A stretch of 64,000 bases of DNA from Mycolicibacterium goodii (lineage in GTDB: Bacteria > Actinomycetota > Actinomycetes > Mycobacteriales > Mycobacteriaceae). The translations under genes and the position numbers were made by a program. Under the pieces are notes generated by a model, which saw nothing but the letters and a program-made list of their open reading frames with translations, did no database searches and was not told the DNA's origin. The stretch spans positions 4,216,001-4,280,000 of the forward strand of contig NZ_CP092364.2 of NCBI RefSeq assembly GCF_022370755.2, in the 5' to 3' direction. Below, piece after piece: positions 16,960-28,163 of this stretch (position 1 is its first letter; every line of letters starts with the position of its first letter).

Positions 16960-17799
16960 ATGGTTGAACGTGCACCCATCCACCTGGGCTCCCGCGACGG
17001 CAGCACCGAGCCGATCCTGCTGCTGCACCCGTTCCTGCTGTCGCAGAGCGTGTGGAAGTACGTCGCCCCGCAGCTCGCCGACACCGGCCGCTACGAGGTC
17101 TTCGCACCCACCATGGCCGACCACAACGGCGGGCCGCGCGGCCCGTTCCTGTTGGACGTCGCACACCTGGCCGACGACATCGAACGCCGCCTCGACGAGA
17201 TCGGCTGGACCACCGCGCACATCGTCGGCAACTCGCTGGGCGGATGGGTCGCCTTCGAGCTCGAACGGCGTGGGCGCGCCCGGACCCTGACCGGCATCGC
17301 CCCCGCGGGCGGCTGGACGCGGTTCACACCCGCCAAGTACGAGATCATCGCGAAGTTCGTCGCCGGGCTGCCGATCGTGGTGATCACCAAACTGCTGGGT
17401 CAGCGCGTGCACCGGTTGCCGTTCACCCGCCAGATCTCCTACGTCGCGGTCGCCGCGACCGCCGATTCACTCAGCGACGGCGACCGTCGTGACCTCATCG
17501 ACGACGTCGCGCACTGCCCGGCCTATCACAAGCTGATGCTCAAATCGCTGACCACCGCGGGCCTGATGGAGCTGCCCAACTCGTGCACGCCCACGCATCT
17601 GGTGATCTGCGAGAAGGACCGTGTGCTCCCCCACCCCAGGTTCACGCGGCACTTCGTCGAGAACCTTCCGGCCAACGCCGAGATCACCCACCTCGAAGGC
17701 GTGGGCCACGTACCGATGTTCGAGGCGCCCGGCCGCATCACCGGCCTGATCACCGAGTTCGTCGACCGGCATACCGAACAGGGCCGCGCAGCCGGCTGA
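16960..17799 (+). CDS. Alpha/beta-fold hydrolase
   Basis: 279 aa. LLLHPFLLSQSVWKYVAPQLAD begins the fold. The nucleophile elbow GNSLGGWVAFELERRG gives the Ser, VICEKDRVLPHPRF the probable acidic residue, and EGVGHVPMFEAPGRI the catalytic His. No lid domain suggests a particular substrate; candidates are esterase, lactonase or C-C hydrolase. It is in the place of Rv3337/Rv3338, which I recall as short or split in M. tuberculosis; here the gene looks complete. It ends 70 bp before the convergent icd gene, with a hairpin between them. Confidence 0.87.
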   Translation: MVERAPIHLGSRDGSTEPILLLHPFLLSQSVWKYVAPQLADTGRYEVFAPTMADHNGGPRGPFLLDVAHLADDIERRLDEIGWTTAHIVGNSLGGWVAFELERRGRARTLTGIAPAGGWTRFTPAKYEIIAKFVAGLPIVVITKLLGQRVHRLPFTRQISYVAVAATADSLSDGDRRDLIDDVAHCPAYHKLMLKSLTTAGLMELPNSCTPTHLVICEKDRVLPHPRFTRHFVENLPANAEITHLEGVGHVPMFEAPGRITGLITEFVDRHTEQGRAAG

Positions 17800-17820
17800 C
17801 CAGCACCGAGATCGCAAAGA

Positions 17821-17850
17821 GGGACGGCAATCCGCGTGGATCGCCGTCCC
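17821..17850. terminator. Hairpin between convergent hydrolase and icd genes
   Basis: GGGACGGCAATCC (17821-17833) pairs with GGATCGCCGTCCC (17838-17850), with one mismatch and a GCGT loop. It is well placed as a bidirectional terminator, although no clear T-run follows. Confidence 0.75.
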
Positions 17851-17869
17851 TAGAGGTGCGACTCGGCGG

Positions 17870-20101
<2,232 letters not shown>

Positions 20102-20238
20102 GGTTCCTCTCCGAACGTCACTGTCGGTCTTTTCTCGTCGGTAATGACCTTATCGCGCGGGCCGGTCACACAGTCGGGGCTCCGACGCCCGGTGAACCCG
20201 GTGGCACCGACTGTGAGCAGTGGGATAGTCTCTTTGTC

Positions 20239-20358
20239 GGTCATGAGCGCCAGCGACAAGCCCCGGCTTGCTGGCCGGCAACCCTCCAACCGCGGTGGGG
20301 TGCCCCGGGTGATGACCAGGTTGAGCAGCCGTGAGCGGCTGTAAGGCAAGCGCGGGTC
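20239..20358 (+). promoter_or_regulatory. SAM-IV riboswitch
   Basis: About 120 nt: GGTCATGAGCGCCAGCGACA, then CCGGCTTGCTGGCCGGCAAC, TCCAACCGCGGTGGGGTGCC, GATGACCAGGTTGAG and the closing CAAGCGCGGGTCC. This matches the SAM-IV aptamer known from mycobacteria (a SAM-I-like core with different peripheral pseudoknots). It lies 187 nt before metY. SAM binding should lower expression of the methionine genes. The unusually long interval to metY holds a small Cys-containing ORF and a hairpin. Confidence 0.93.
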
Positions 20359-20408
20359 CGTAGGTTCGGGCCCCAGAGAGACAGGGAAACCTGATGGAGG
20401 CCAACCGT

Positions 20409-20486
20409 GTGTCGTTGTTCGTGAACTGTTCACATCCGCCCGGCGTGTGTATGTGCACGGCCGGGCCAGGCTCGCCCCAGGCATAA
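20409..20486 (+). CDS. Putative Cys-containing leader peptide between SAM-IV and metY
   Basis: 25 codons starting with GTG 20409 and ending at TAA 20484-20486; the peptide begins MSLFVNCSHPPGVCMCTA. A GGAGG (20396-20400) stands 8 nt before the GTG; an in-frame ATG at 20394 is a longer alternative. Three Cys codons (20427, 20448, 20454) and a Met codon (20451) cluster just before the left arm of a hairpin at 20458. Mycobacteria are known to use Cys-rich upstream ORFs as cysteine-responsive attenuators, so a regulatory role is plausible. Whether it is translated is not shown by sequence. Confidence 0.45.
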   Translation: MSLFVNCSHPPGVCMCTAGPGSPQA

Positions 20487-20499
20487 CGCCTCCCGGCCG
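20458..20499 (+). promoter_or_regulatory. Candidate attenuator hairpin in the metY leader
   Basis: CGGCCGGG (20458-20465) and CCCGGCCG (20492-20499) are exact complements. The left arm begins 2 nt after the last Cys codon of the leader ORF. The right arm overlaps CCTCC (20489-20493), which is complementary to the metY ribosome site GGAGG (20532-20536), so the two pairings exclude each other. Confidence 0.45.
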
Positions 20500-20545
20500 A
20501 CTCCATCCCCCCATTTCGCCCCCGAACTCGCGGAGGAGACCATTC

Positions 20546-21877
20546 ATGACCACCCCAGACCCCACCGAGAACTGGTCGTTCGAAACCAAGCAGATCCACG
20601 CAGGTCAGTCCCCGGACAGCGCCACCCATGCCCGCGCGCTGCCGATCTACCAGACCACGTCCTACACGTTCGACGACACCTCCCATGCCGCCGCGCTGTT
20701 CGGCCTTGAGGTGCCCGGCAACATCTACACCCGCATCGGCAACCCGACGACCGACGTCGTCGAGCAGCGCATCGCCGCCCTCGAGGGTGGTGTCGCCGCG
20801 CTGTTCCTGTCCTCGGGGCAGGCCGCCGAGACGTTCGCGATCCTCAACATCGCCAAGGCCGGGGACCACATCGTGTCCAGCCCGCGCCTGTACGGCGGCA
20901 CCTACAACCTGTTGCACTACACGCTGCCCAAGCTCGGCATCGAGACCACGTTCGTGGAGAACCCCGACGATCTCGACTCGTGGCGCGCAGCGGTGCGGCC
21001 GAACACCAAGGCGTTCTTCGCCGAGACGATCTCCAACCCGCAGATCGATGTGCTCGACATTCCTTCTGTTGCCGGCGCCGCCCATGAGGCAGGCGTTCCG
21101 CTGATCGTCGACAACACGATCGCGACGCCGTACCTGATCCAGCCGATCGCCCACGGTGCCGACATCGTCGTGCACTCGGCGACCAAGTACCTCGGCGGGC
21201 ACGGATCGGCGATCGCGGGCGTGATCGTCGACGGCGGCAACTTCGACTGGACCAACGGCAAGTTCCCAGGCTTCACCGAGCCCGACCCGAGCTACCACGG
21301 CGTCGTGTTCGCCGAGCTCGGCGCGCCGGCCTACGCACTCAAGGCGCGCGTGCAACTGCTGCGCGACCTCGGTTCGGCGGCCGCCCCGTTCAACGCGTTC
21401 CTCATCGCGCAGGGTCTGGAGACCCTGTCGCTGCGCGTCGAGCGCCACGTCGCGAACGCGCAGAAGGTCGCCGAGTTCCTGGAGAACCATCCCGACGTGA
21501 CATCGGTGAACTACGCGGGTCTGCCCTCCTCGCCGTGGTACGAGCTGGGTCGCAAGATCGCCCCCAAGGGCACCGGCGCGGTGCTCGCGTTCGAGCTGGC
21601 CGGCGGCCTGGAGGCGGGCAAGGCCTTCGTCAACGCGCTCACCCTGCACAGCCACGTCGCCAACATCGGTGACGTGCGGTCGCTGGTCATCCACCCGGCC
21701 TCGACGACCCACCAGCAACTCAGCCCCTCCGAACAGCTGTCGACCGGTGTGACGCCCGGGCTGGTGCGCCTCGCGGTCGGCCTCGAGGGCATCGACGACA
21801 TCATCGCCGACCTGGAGCAGGGATTCGCCGCGGCGCGTCCGTTCAGCGGTGCGGCCCAGACCGCGCAGACAGTGTGA
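20546..21877 (+). CDS. metY: O-acetylhomoserine sulfhydrylase (annotated metC in M. tuberculosis)
   Basis: 443 aa Cys/Met-metabolism PLP enzyme. [13 protein letters not shown], the [22 protein letters not shown] segment, [10 protein letters not shown] with PLP lysine K214, and the long MetY-type insert support sulfhydrylase over cystathionine lyase or synthase. It joins sulfide to O-acetylhomoserine to make homocysteine. ATG 20546 has a GGAGGAG site 7 nt upstream. Regulated by the upstream SAM-IV riboswitch. It forms an operon with metX (20 bp gap) and a methyltransferase, as in Rv3340-Rv3342. Confidence 0.95.
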   Translation: MTTPDPTENWSFETKQIHAGQSPDSATHARALPIYQTTSYTFDDTSHAAALFGLEVPGNIYTRIGNPTTDVVEQRIAALEGGVAALFLSSGQAAETFAILNIAKAGDHIVSSPRLYGGTYNLLHYTLPKLGIETTFVENPDDLDSWRAAVRPNTKAFFAETISNPQIDVLDIPSVAGAAHEAGVPLIVDNTIATPYLIQPIAHGADIVVHSATKYLGGHGSAIAGVIVDGGNFDWTNGKFPGFTEPDPSYHGVVFAELGAPAYALKARVQLLRDLGSAAAPFNAFLIAQGLETLSLRVERHVANAQKVAEFLENHPDVTSVNYAGLPSSPWYELGRKIAPKGTGAVLAFELAGGLEAGKAFVNALTLHSHVANIGDVRSLVIHPASTTHQQLSPSEQLSTGVTPGLVRLAVGLEGIDDIIADLEQGFAAARPFSGAAQTAQTV

Positions 21878-21897
21878 GCCGGGCGGGAAGAAATGCA

Positions 21898-23040
21898 GTG
21901 ACGATCATCGAAGAACCTGCCACGGACCCCGGCATGGCCGCCCTCCCCCTGCCCGCCGAAGGCGAGATCGGCGTGGTGAGCATCGGCGCGCTGACGCTGG
22001 AGAACGGCACCGTCCTGCCGGACGTCTCCATCGCGGTCCAGCGGTGGGGTGAGCTCTCGCCCGACCGCGACAACGTCGTGATGGTGCTGCACGCGCTCAC
22101 CGGCGACTCCCACGTCACCGGCCCGGAAGGCGACGGGCATCCGACCGCGGGCTGGTGGGACGGCGTCGCCGGCCCCGGCGCCCCGATCGACACCGACCGC
22201 TGGTGCGCGATCGCGACCAACGTGCTCGGCGGTTGCCGCGGCTCGACCGGCCCCGGCTCGATCGCGCCCGATGGAAAGCCATGGGGCTCAAGGTTTCCGC
22301 AGATCACGATCCGCGACCAGGTGAAGGCCGACCGCGCCGCGCTCGCGGCGCTCGGCATCACCGAGGTCGCCGCCGTGGTCGGCGGATCGATGGGCGGAGC
22401 GCGTGCGCTCGAATGGCTCGTCACGCACCCCGACGACGTGCGCGCGGGCCTGGTGCTGGCGGTCGGAGCCCGCGCGACGGCCGACCAGATCGGCACGCAG
22501 AGCACCCAGGTGGCCGCGATCAAGGCCGATCCGGATTGGCAGGGCGGCGACTACTACGGCACGGGCCGCGCCCCGACCGAGGGCATGGAGATCGCCCGCC
22601 GCTTCGCGCATCTGACCTACCGCGGCGAAGAGGAACTCGACGACCGCTTCGGCAACGCCGCACAAGGTGACGAGGACCCCCTCACCGGGGGCCGCTACGC
22701 CGTGCAGAGCTACCTGGAGTACCAGGGCGGGAAGCTGGCCCGCCGGTTCGACCCTGGCACCTACGTGGTGCTCAGCGACGCGTTGTCCAGCCATGACGTG
22801 GGCCGCGGGCGCGGCGGCGTCGAGGCCGCGCTGCGCAGTTGTCCGGTACCGATCGTGGTCGGTGGGATCACGTCGGACCGCTTGTACCCGATCCGTTTAC
22901 AGCAGGAGCTCGCCGACCTGCTTCCCGGCTGTCAGGGCCTCGACGTGGTCGACTCGATCTACGGGCACGACGGGTTCCTGGTCGAGACCGAGTTGGTCGG
23001 CAAGCTCATCCGTCGGACATTGGAGCTTGCACAACGGTGA
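21898..23040 (+). CDS. metX: Homoserine O-acetyltransferase
   Basis: 380 aa alpha/beta-hydrolase-fold enzyme. The nucleophile is S164 in [12 protein letters not shown], with D327 (SDRLYP) and H357 (YGHDGFL) completing the triad. [19 protein letters not shown] and the [14 protein letters not shown] loop are MetX signatures. It acetylates homoserine from acetyl-CoA and supplies MetY; mycobacteria call it metA. GTG 21898 is preferred because GGGAAG lies upstream; an earlier in-frame GTG at 21874 overlaps the metY stop but has no ribosome site. Its stop overlaps the next start (GTGA). Confidence 0.95.
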   Translation: MTIIEEPATDPGMAALPLPAEGEIGVVSIGALTLENGTVLPDVSIAVQRWGELSPDRDNVVMVLHALTGDSHVTGPEGDGHPTAGWWDGVAGPGAPIDTDRWCAIATNVLGGCRGSTGPGSIAPDGKPWGSRFPQITIRDQVKADRAALAALGITEVAAVVGGSMGGARALEWLVTHPDDVRAGLVLAVGARATADQIGTQSTQVAAIKADPDWQGGDYYGTGRAPTEGMEIARRFAHLTYRGEEELDDRFGNAAQGDEDPLTGGRYAVQSYLEYQGGKLARRFDPGTYVVLSDALSSHDVGRGRGGVEAALRSCPVPIVVGGITSDRLYPIRLQQELADLLPGCQGLDVVDSIYGHDGFLVETELVGKLIRRTLELAQR

Positions 23041-23774
23041 CGCCATCGGATCCCTCGAAGCAGCAACGTTCCCTGTCGTTCGGTTCCGAAGCGGCGGCAT
23101 ACGAACGCGGCAGGCCCTCGTACCCGCCGGAGGCCATCGACTGGCTGCTTCCGGACGGGGCGCACGATGTGTTGGACCTCGGCGCGGGAACGGGCAAGCT
23201 GACCACCCGCCTCGTCGAGCGGGGCCTCAACGTGGTCGCGGTCGACCCGATCGCCGAGATGCTGGAGTTGCTGTCGAACTCGCTTCCGGACACGCCGGCC
23301 CTGCTGGGCACGGCCGAAGAGATCCCCTTGCCGGACAACAGCGTTGACGCAGTGCTGGTGGCACAGGCGTGGCACTGGTTCGACCCCGAACTGGCCGTCA
23401 AGGAGGTCAGCCGGGTGCTGCGGCCCGGTGGTCGACTCGGCCTGGTGTGGAATGTGCGCGACGAGCGGTTGGGCTGGGTCAAGGACCTGGGCCACATCAT
23501 CGGCCACGAGGACCCGTTCAGCCACCGGGTGACATTGCCCGCACCGTTCGCGGACATCGAACGCCATCAGGTGGAGTGGACGAGTTACCTGACGCCGCAG
23601 GCCCTCATCGATCTGGTGGCCTCCCGCAGCTACTGCATCACCTCGCCGGAGCAGGTGCGCACGCGCACGCTCGGGCAGGTGCGGGAACTGTTGGCCACCC
23701 ATCCGGCGCTGGCCAACTCGAACGGTCTGGCGCTGCCGTACGTGACGGTGTGCACCAGGGCCACCCTGGTCTAG
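23037..23774 (+). CDS. SAM-dependent methyltransferase, class I
   Basis: 245 aa. Motif [20 protein letters not shown], the acidic [11 protein letters not shown], and [19 protein letters not shown] followed by [21 protein letters not shown] match the UbiE/Rv3342-type family. The GTG at 23037 overlaps the metX stop by 4 bp, so it is the third gene of the SAM-IV-controlled operon. The HWFD variant is common in actinobacterial paralogues of unknown substrate. A role linked to SAM or methionine turnover is suggested only by operon context. Confidence 0.88.
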   Translation: MTPSDPSKQQRSLSFGSEAAAYERGRPSYPPEAIDWLLPDGAHDVLDLGAGTGKLTTRLVERGLNVVAVDPIAEMLELLSNSLPDTPALLGTAEEIPLPDNSVDAVLVAQAWHWFDPELAVKEVSRVLRPGGRLGLVWNVRDERLGWVKDLGHIIGHEDPFSHRVTLPAPFADIERHQVEWTSYLTPQALIDLVASRSYCITSPEQVRTRTLGQVRELLATHPALANSNGLALPYVTVCTRATLV

Positions 23775-23778
23775 TTGC

Positions 23779-25347
23779 TCAGGCGTATGCGAGACGGGCG
23801 TGCCGCTCCCCGAACCAGCGCACGAGCGCGCGACGCAGCCGCTCATGGTCGTCTGAGCTCGATTCCGTTGCGGCCCAGGCGACATAGCCGTCGGGGCGAA
23901 TGAGCAGCGCGGGCGCGGGGCGTTCCGAGGTGGCCGCCGTGGCCGCCGTGATCAGATCGACGCGGTCGCGCCAGTCGAGCGCCGCCGCGGCATGGGCGCC
24001 GCCATCCAGGTCGAGCAGAACCGGGCGGCCGGCGCGCATCAGGTCGGCGACCCGCCGGCCGTCGTCGAACACCACCTCGGGCACCAGCCGCCCCGACAGC
24101 GGATGCCTATCCCGCACGTCGTAGCGGACGTCGGCCCCGGCGAGCACGTGTGCGATGTGCTCCGCACCGGCCGTCGTGGCGAGCAGCTCACCGACAAGAG
24201 TTCTCAGGGCGCCGATCTCGGGGCCGCCCGCCAGCAACGCGGTCTGTGCCATGGACTGCATCAGCACACGCTCCCCGGCCGGATGCCGCTCGCTGTGGTA
24301 GGTGTCGAGCAGCCCGGTCGGCGCCCAACCGTGCACGGCGGCAGCCAGCTTCCACCCGAGGTTCATCGCGTCCTGCATCCCGAGATTGAGGCCGGGCCCA
24401 CCCAACGCGGAGTGTACGTGTGCCGCATCGCCGATCAGGAACACGTTTCCGACGCGGTACTGCTCGGCTTGGCGGGTGTTCTGACCGTTGATGCGCCGCA
24501 ACGCGTGTGGACCGGGACCTGGTGGCGGTTCCATCGGCACCTCGACACCGAGGATCCGCGTGACACTGTCCCGCAGTTCGTCCACCGTCATCGGCGGCGC
24601 ATCGTCGGGCAGCAGCGTGCCGTACTCGATGGTGCCGACCATCGGGCGTCCCGGCTCGAACTCCATATAGATGAGCACGCCTCGGTCGAACCTGTTGTGA
24701 CCGAACGGGATACGGCCAAGGCCGGGAACATCGAGCGCGCCCTGCACCCGCAGCCGGTCAGGGATCGCGACATGTCCGACCCGTGCGACGACGGCAGAGG
24801 TGATGCCGGGGAATCCGATGCCCATGAGCTTCCTGACCGTGGAACGGCCACCGTCGGCCCCGATCAGATACGCGGCGCCCTGGCGGTAGTTCCCGTGCGG
24901 TGATTCCACACCGAGCTCGACCCCGCCGTGTGTTTGTACGACGTCGGCAAGCCGGTGCCCCCACCGGATCTCCACGCCCAACCCGCGCACCCAGTCCGTG
25001 AGCCGGCGCACCACCTGCGGCTGCTTGATGAACATGCCGTACATCGGGTTGTGGGCGACACCGGTGAACGGCACACGCATGCCGGCGAAGATGTGGCCGT
25101 CCAGCGGTTGCGGCGGTGCGCCGGATCCGGTCAGCAGCTGGTACAGGCCGCGCATGTCGAGCACCCGGTGGACCTGGCCGATGATCCCGTTGGCCTTCAA
25201 CTCCGAACTGGGTTCTGTCAGCTGTTCGAGCACCACGGGGCGCACCCCCGCCAGCGCCAGTTCACCCGCGAGCAGCAGGCCGTTGGGGCCTGCGCCGGAG
25301 ATGACCACCTCCGCCTGATCGCGTCCGGTCAGATCTTGCGTGTTCAC
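23779..25347 (-). CDS. FAD-dependent aromatic monooxygenase (PheA/TfdB / rifampicin-monooxygenase-like)
   Basis: 522 aa group A flavoprotein hydroxylase. FAD-binding VVISGAGPNGLLLAGELALAG at about residues 14-34, the LIGADGGRSTVRK DG motif, and GDAAHVHSALGGPGLNLGMQ for FAD ribityl binding. The C-terminal thioredoxin-like domain (from about 400) is present. The family includes phenol hydroxylases and polyketide/rifamycin hydroxylases; sequence alone does not choose. GTG start overlaps the TetR stop (GTGTGA), giving a repressor-enzyme operon. It is next to, and divergent from, erm(38), so an antibiotic-modifying role is tempting but unproven. Confidence 0.88.
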   Translation of the reverse strand: MNTQDLTGRDQAEVVISGAGPNGLLLAGELALAGVRPVVLEQLTEPSSELKANGIIGQVHRVLDMRGLYQLLTGSGAPPQPLDGHIFAGMRVPFTGVAHNPMYGMFIKQPQVVRRLTDWVRGLGVEIRWGHRLADVVQTHGGVELGVESPHGNYRQGAAYLIGADGGRSTVRKLMGIGFPGITSAVVARVGHVAIPDRLRVQGALDVPGLGRIPFGHNRFDRGVLIYMEFEPGRPMVGTIEYGTLLPDDAPPMTVDELRDSVTRILGVEVPMEPPPGPGPHALRRINGQNTRQAEQYRVGNVFLIGDAAHVHSALGGPGLNLGMQDAMNLGWKLAAAVHGWAPTGLLDTYHSERHPAGERVLMQSMAQTALLAGGPEIGALRTLVGELLATTAGAEHIAHVLAGADVRYDVRDRHPLSGRLVPEVVFDDGRRVADLMRAGRPVLLDLDGGAHAAAALDWRDRVDLITAATAATSERPAPALLIRPDGYVAWAATESSSDDHERLRRALVRWFGERHARLAYA

Positions 25348-25961
25348 ACCCGCGCCCTCCGCTCGGGGAGTCCCGCCGCGACGGCCGCGAACCCCTCACG
25401 GAGTAACGACGAGAGCGGCACCGGCGGGTCAGCGTTGGCGTATTCGTCCATCGCGACGTCGCCGACGGCACGCACCACGGCCGCCACCAGGCGCGGATAC
25501 CGGTCACGGGGATCGGTCCCGGTGCGCGCTGCGATCGCCGCGACCCACTCGTCGAACAGCCCACGGAAGGTGGCGTCGCGGATCTCCGGGATCATGAGAA
25601 CCTTTCTGACCTGAGCCAATTGCTGACGGGTCGGCAATGCGTTCTCGGGGCCGTAGACGTCGTCGAGATCCTCTTCCAGAGGGGCGATCACGGCCTCGGT
25701 GATCGCGGTCCACAGCGGTTCCTCGGCGGGGCGCTCCCCCAGCCGCTCGATGCTGCGCCGCATGCGTTCGGTCTGCCGGTACGCCAGCGCCTCGTACTTG
25801 CCGGTGAAGTAGTTGTTGAACGTCCGCACCGACACGCCCGCCATGGCGGCGATGTCCTCACGCGTGACGTTCTCCAGTCCCTCGCGCTCGAACATCAGGT
25901 GCAGTGCGGCGTCGCTGAGCGCCCTACGGGTGTCGAGTTTCTTGCGTTCGCGTAACCCCAT
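25344..25961 (-). CDS. TetR-family repressor
   Basis: 205 aa. N-terminal HTH: RRALSDAALHLMFEREGLENVTREDIAAMAGVSVRTFNNYFTGKYEAL, the standard TetR pattern ending in F-x-x-YF. The ligand domain is not recognisable. It overlaps the monooxygenase gene by 4 bp and lies upstream of it, so it should control itself and the enzyme in response to a small aromatic or drug-like ligand. The 106-bp divergent region to the erm(38) leader could be shared. Confidence 0.9.
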   Translation of the reverse strand: MGLRERKKLDTRRALSDAALHLMFEREGLENVTREDIAAMAGVSVRTFNNYFTGKYEALAYRQTERMRRSIERLGERPAEEPLWTAITEAVIAPLEEDLDDVYGPENALPTRQQLAQVRKVLMIPEIRDATFRGLFDEWVAAIAARTGTDPRDRYPRLVAAVVRAVGDVAMDEYANADPPVPLSSLLREGFAAVAAGLPERRARV

Positions 25962-26021
25962 ACCGTTACGGTAGCCATTTCTTGCCTATCGAGCAATATT
26001 TCCTGTCGGGCATTTTTCTGG

Positions 26022-26060
26022 GTAATTCGGTTGAAGGCAACCACACGCAGCCCCTACGCT
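26022..26060 (+). promoter_or_regulatory. Probable WhiB7-type promoter of erm(38)
   Basis: TTGAAG (26031-26036), an 18-nt spacer and TACGCT (26055-26060) form a plausible promoter. An AT-rich patch (GTAATT) lies three bases before the -35. WhiB7-dependent promoters carry an AT-rich element just upstream of the -35, and erm genes of mycobacteria are in the WhiB7 regulon. The start of transcription would fall at about 26067-26068. Confidence 0.5.
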
Positions 26061-26067
26061 GGCCGCC

Positions 26068-26124
26068 ATGTTGGATTGCGAATCAGCCGCAGCCGCGGCT
26101 TTCATCCGGCCCCGCACCGCCTAG
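26068..26124 (+). CDS. Putative erm(38) leader peptide (leaderless upstream ORF)
   Basis: Eighteen codons encode MLDCESAAAAAFIRPRTA and end in TAG, 66 bp before the erm start. Its ATG falls at the position expected for the transcription start, so it would be read without a 5' UTR, which is common in mycobacteria. Upstream ORFs before erm genes often act by ribosome stalling on a macrolide. The GGCGG/CCGCC repeats between 26125 and 26155 could form the downstream stem. Peptide function is inference. Confidence 0.5.
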   Translation: MLDCESAAAAAFIRPRTA

Positions 26125-26190
26125 CGGCGGGTCTGCCTCACGACACATCCGCCGCCGCAGCGCCAGTTGCCCCTGCGACCGCGGAGAACC

Positions 26191-27324
26191 GTGTCCAAAC
26201 CACATCACGGCCGGCACGAGCTCGGCCAGAACTTCCTGTCCGATCGGCGCGTCATCGCCGATATCGTCGAAATCGTCTCGCACACAACCGGGCCCATCAT
26301 CGAGATCGGGGCAGGCGACGGTGCGCTGACCGTACCGCTACAAGGTCTCGTCCGCCCGCTGACCGCCATCGAGGTCGACGCGCGGCGCGCGCATCGACTG
26401 GCGCAGCGCACCGCGAAATCCACCGAGATCGTCGTCGCGGATTTCCTTCGCCACCCCTTGCCCCACTCACCCCATGTGGTGGTGGGCAACCTGCCGTTCC
26501 ACCTCACCACCGCAATCCTGCGCAGGTTGCTGCACGGGCCGGGGTGGACCACGGCGGTGCTGGTGGTGCAGTGGGAGGTGGCGCGCAGGCGCGCCGCGGT
26601 TGGCGGCGCCACCATGATGACCGCGCAGTGGTGGCCGTGGTTCGAATTCGCGCTCGCCCAAAAGATCCCGGCGAGCAGCTTCCGCCCGCGGCCCGCGGTG
26701 GACGCCGGACTGCTCACCATCACGCGACGCAACCGACCGCTCGTCGACTCCGCGGATCGCGCACGGTATCAGGCGCTGGTGCACCGGGTGTTCACCGGGC
26801 GAGGCCGCGGCATGGCGCAGATCCTGCGACGGTTACCGACGCCGGTTCCCCGAAACTGGTTGCGGGCCAACGGCGTGGCGCCGAACGCGCTGCCACGGCA
26901 ACTGTCCGCGGCGCAGTGGGCCGCACTGCACGAGGCGACCCTAGCTGGTACCGAGCGGGTCGATCGTCCACGCGATGTACAGCACGGCCGCGCTCACCGT
27001 CGCGGTGGTGGCGAAGTCGATCGCCCGGCTCCGCACCACAAGCAGACCCGCCCGCTCATCGGTCAACGCCAACCGCAACGCGGCGGCGACCCCGACGCCG
27101 ATCCCGATGACCAATGCGCCGCGGCGCCAGTAACCGGCCACCACCAGGGCGAACGCCGCGACGAAGATCAGGCCGACCACCAGGATCGGCCACTGACCGG
27201 CGAACACCTTGCGGACGAACTCTCTTGGCGTCACGCCAGTTTCGACTCTTCCGCCTCGACCACATTGGTGAGCAGGAAGGCCCGGGTCAACGGCCCCACC
27301 CCACCGGGATTGGGAGACACGTGA
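26191..27324 (+). CDS. erm(38): 23S rRNA adenine N6-methyltransferase (macrolide-lincosamide resistance)
   Basis: 377 aa. The Erm/KsgA core is clear: [18 protein letters not shown], the SAM-binding [43 protein letters not shown] with catalytic NLPF, and [10 protein letters not shown]. It methylates the drug-binding adenine of 23S rRNA. The 250-residue core ends at about 26940. A further 128 residues, rich in Arg, His, Asp and Gly and unlike any fold I know, run antisense to the whole DUF3017 gene and into folD. The GTG at 26191 has a GGAG before it; a TTG at 26167 is an alternative. Sequence matches the M. smegmatis intrinsic gene erm(38) as I recall it. Confidence 0.93.
   Translation: MSKPHHGRHELGQNFLSDRRVIADIVEIVSHTTGPIIEIGAGDGALTVPLQGLVRPLTAIEVDARRAHRLAQRTAKSTEIVVADFLRHPLPHSPHVVVGNLPFHLTTAILRRLLHGPGWTTAVLVVQWEVARRRAAVGGATMMTAQWWPWFEFALAQKIPASSFRPRPAVDAGLLTITRRNRPLVDSADRARYQALVHRVFTGRGRGMAQILRRLPTPVPRNWLRANGVAPNALPRQLSAAQWAALHEATLAGTERVDRPRDVQHGRAHRRGGGEVDRPAPHHKQTRPLIGQRQPQRGGDPDADPDDQCAAAPVTGHHQGERRDEDQADHQDRPLTGEHLADELSWRHASFDSSASTTLVSRKARVNGPTPPGLGDT
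26941..27234 (-). CDS. DUF3017 small membrane protein
   Basis: 97 aa with three likely membrane helices ([38 protein letters not shown] and the helix around [14 protein letters not shown]). This is the actinobacterial DUF3017 family, matching Rv3355c next to folD. GTG 27234 overlaps the folD stop (GTGA), so it is cotranscribed with folD. The entire gene lies antisense to the C-terminal extension of erm(38); its stop codon coincides with the point where the Erm core ends. Function unknown. Confidence 0.85.
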   Translation of the reverse strand: MTPREFVRKVFAGQWPILVVGLIFVAAFALVVAGYWRRGALVIGIGVGVAAALRLALTDERAGLLVVRSRAIDFATTATVSAAVLYIAWTIDPLGTS

Positions 27325-28082
27325 CCGGCGACCTGCCAGACGTCGGGGGCGACGTCACCGGTGAGTTTGCCGTCGACGCGGCTGACGCCGACATCGACCA
27401 CGGCCGCCCCCGGCTTGACCATGTCCGCGGTGACCATGTGCGGCACACCGACGGCCGCGATGATGATGTCGGCCTGCCGGGTGAGCGCCGGGAGATCACG
27501 GGTTCCGGTGTGGCACAAGGTGACCGTCGCGTTCTCCGAACGTCGGGTCAGCAGCAGGCCCATGGGCCTGCCGACCGTGACACCGCGGCCGATCACCACG
27601 ACGTGGGCGCCGGCGATCGGCACGTCGAAGCGGCGCAGCAGGTGCACGATGCCGCGCGGCGTGCACGGCAGCGCGGCCTGCTTGCCGAGCACGAGCCGGC
27701 CCAGGTTGGTGGGGTGCAGACCGTCGGCGTCCTTGGCCGGGTCGATGCGCTCCAGCGCCGCGTTCTCGTCGAGATGCTTGGGCAGCGGCAGCTGCACGAT
27801 GTAGCCCGTGCAGTCCGGATTGGCGTTGAGCTCGTCGATGGTCTCGTCGAGCTGCTCCTGGGTGATGTCGGCCGGCAGGTCGCGGCGGATCGAGTTGATG
27901 CCGACCTTGGCACAGTCGGCGTGCTTGCCGCGCACGTACGCCTGCGAGCCGGGATCGTCACCGACCAGGACCGTGCCGAGGCCCGGTGTGCGGCCCGCCG
28001 CGGTCAGCGCCGCCACCCGCTCCTTGAGGTCGACGAAGATCTCGTCGCGCGTGGTCTTTCCGTCCAGCGATATCGCACCCAC
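27231..28082 (-). CDS. folD: Methylenetetrahydrofolate dehydrogenase / cyclohydrolase
   Basis: 283 aa. [13 protein letters not shown] (catalytic Lys region: YVRGKHADC), [38 protein letters not shown] and [32 protein letters not shown] are FolD signatures; the last is the NADP-binding loop. It interconverts 5,10-methylene- and 10-formyl-tetrahydrofolate. GTG 28082 is chosen because it matches the normal family start (xGAIxLDGK); ATG 28091 is 3 codons longer. Its last 94 bp overlap the antisense 3' end of erm(38). Confidence 0.95.
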   Translation of the reverse strand: MGAISLDGKTTRDEIFVDLKERVAALTAAGRTPGLGTVLVGDDPGSQAYVRGKHADCAKVGINSIRRDLPADITQEQLDETIDELNANPDCTGYIVQLPLPKHLDENAALERIDPAKDADGLHPTNLGRLVLGKQAALPCTPRGIVHLLRRFDVPIAGAHVVVIGRGVTVGRPMGLLLTRRSENATVTLCHTGTRDLPALTRQADIIIAAVGVPHMVTADMVKPGAAVVDVGVSRVDGKLTGDVAPDVWQVAGHVSPNPGGVGPLTRAFLLTNVVEAEESKLA

Positions 28083-28163
28083 GGCAGCCATTGTGTCAGG
28101 GACCCCGAACGGCGCATACCGCACCGGGGCCGCGCGCACCGGTCCTGTGGCAAGCTCCACGGT

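Noticed and set aside
26167..26190. TTG 26167 as erm(38) start
   Set aside because: No ribosome site; GTG 26191 follows GGAG and begins close to the conserved Erm N-terminus. Not fully excluded, since published lengths may use it.
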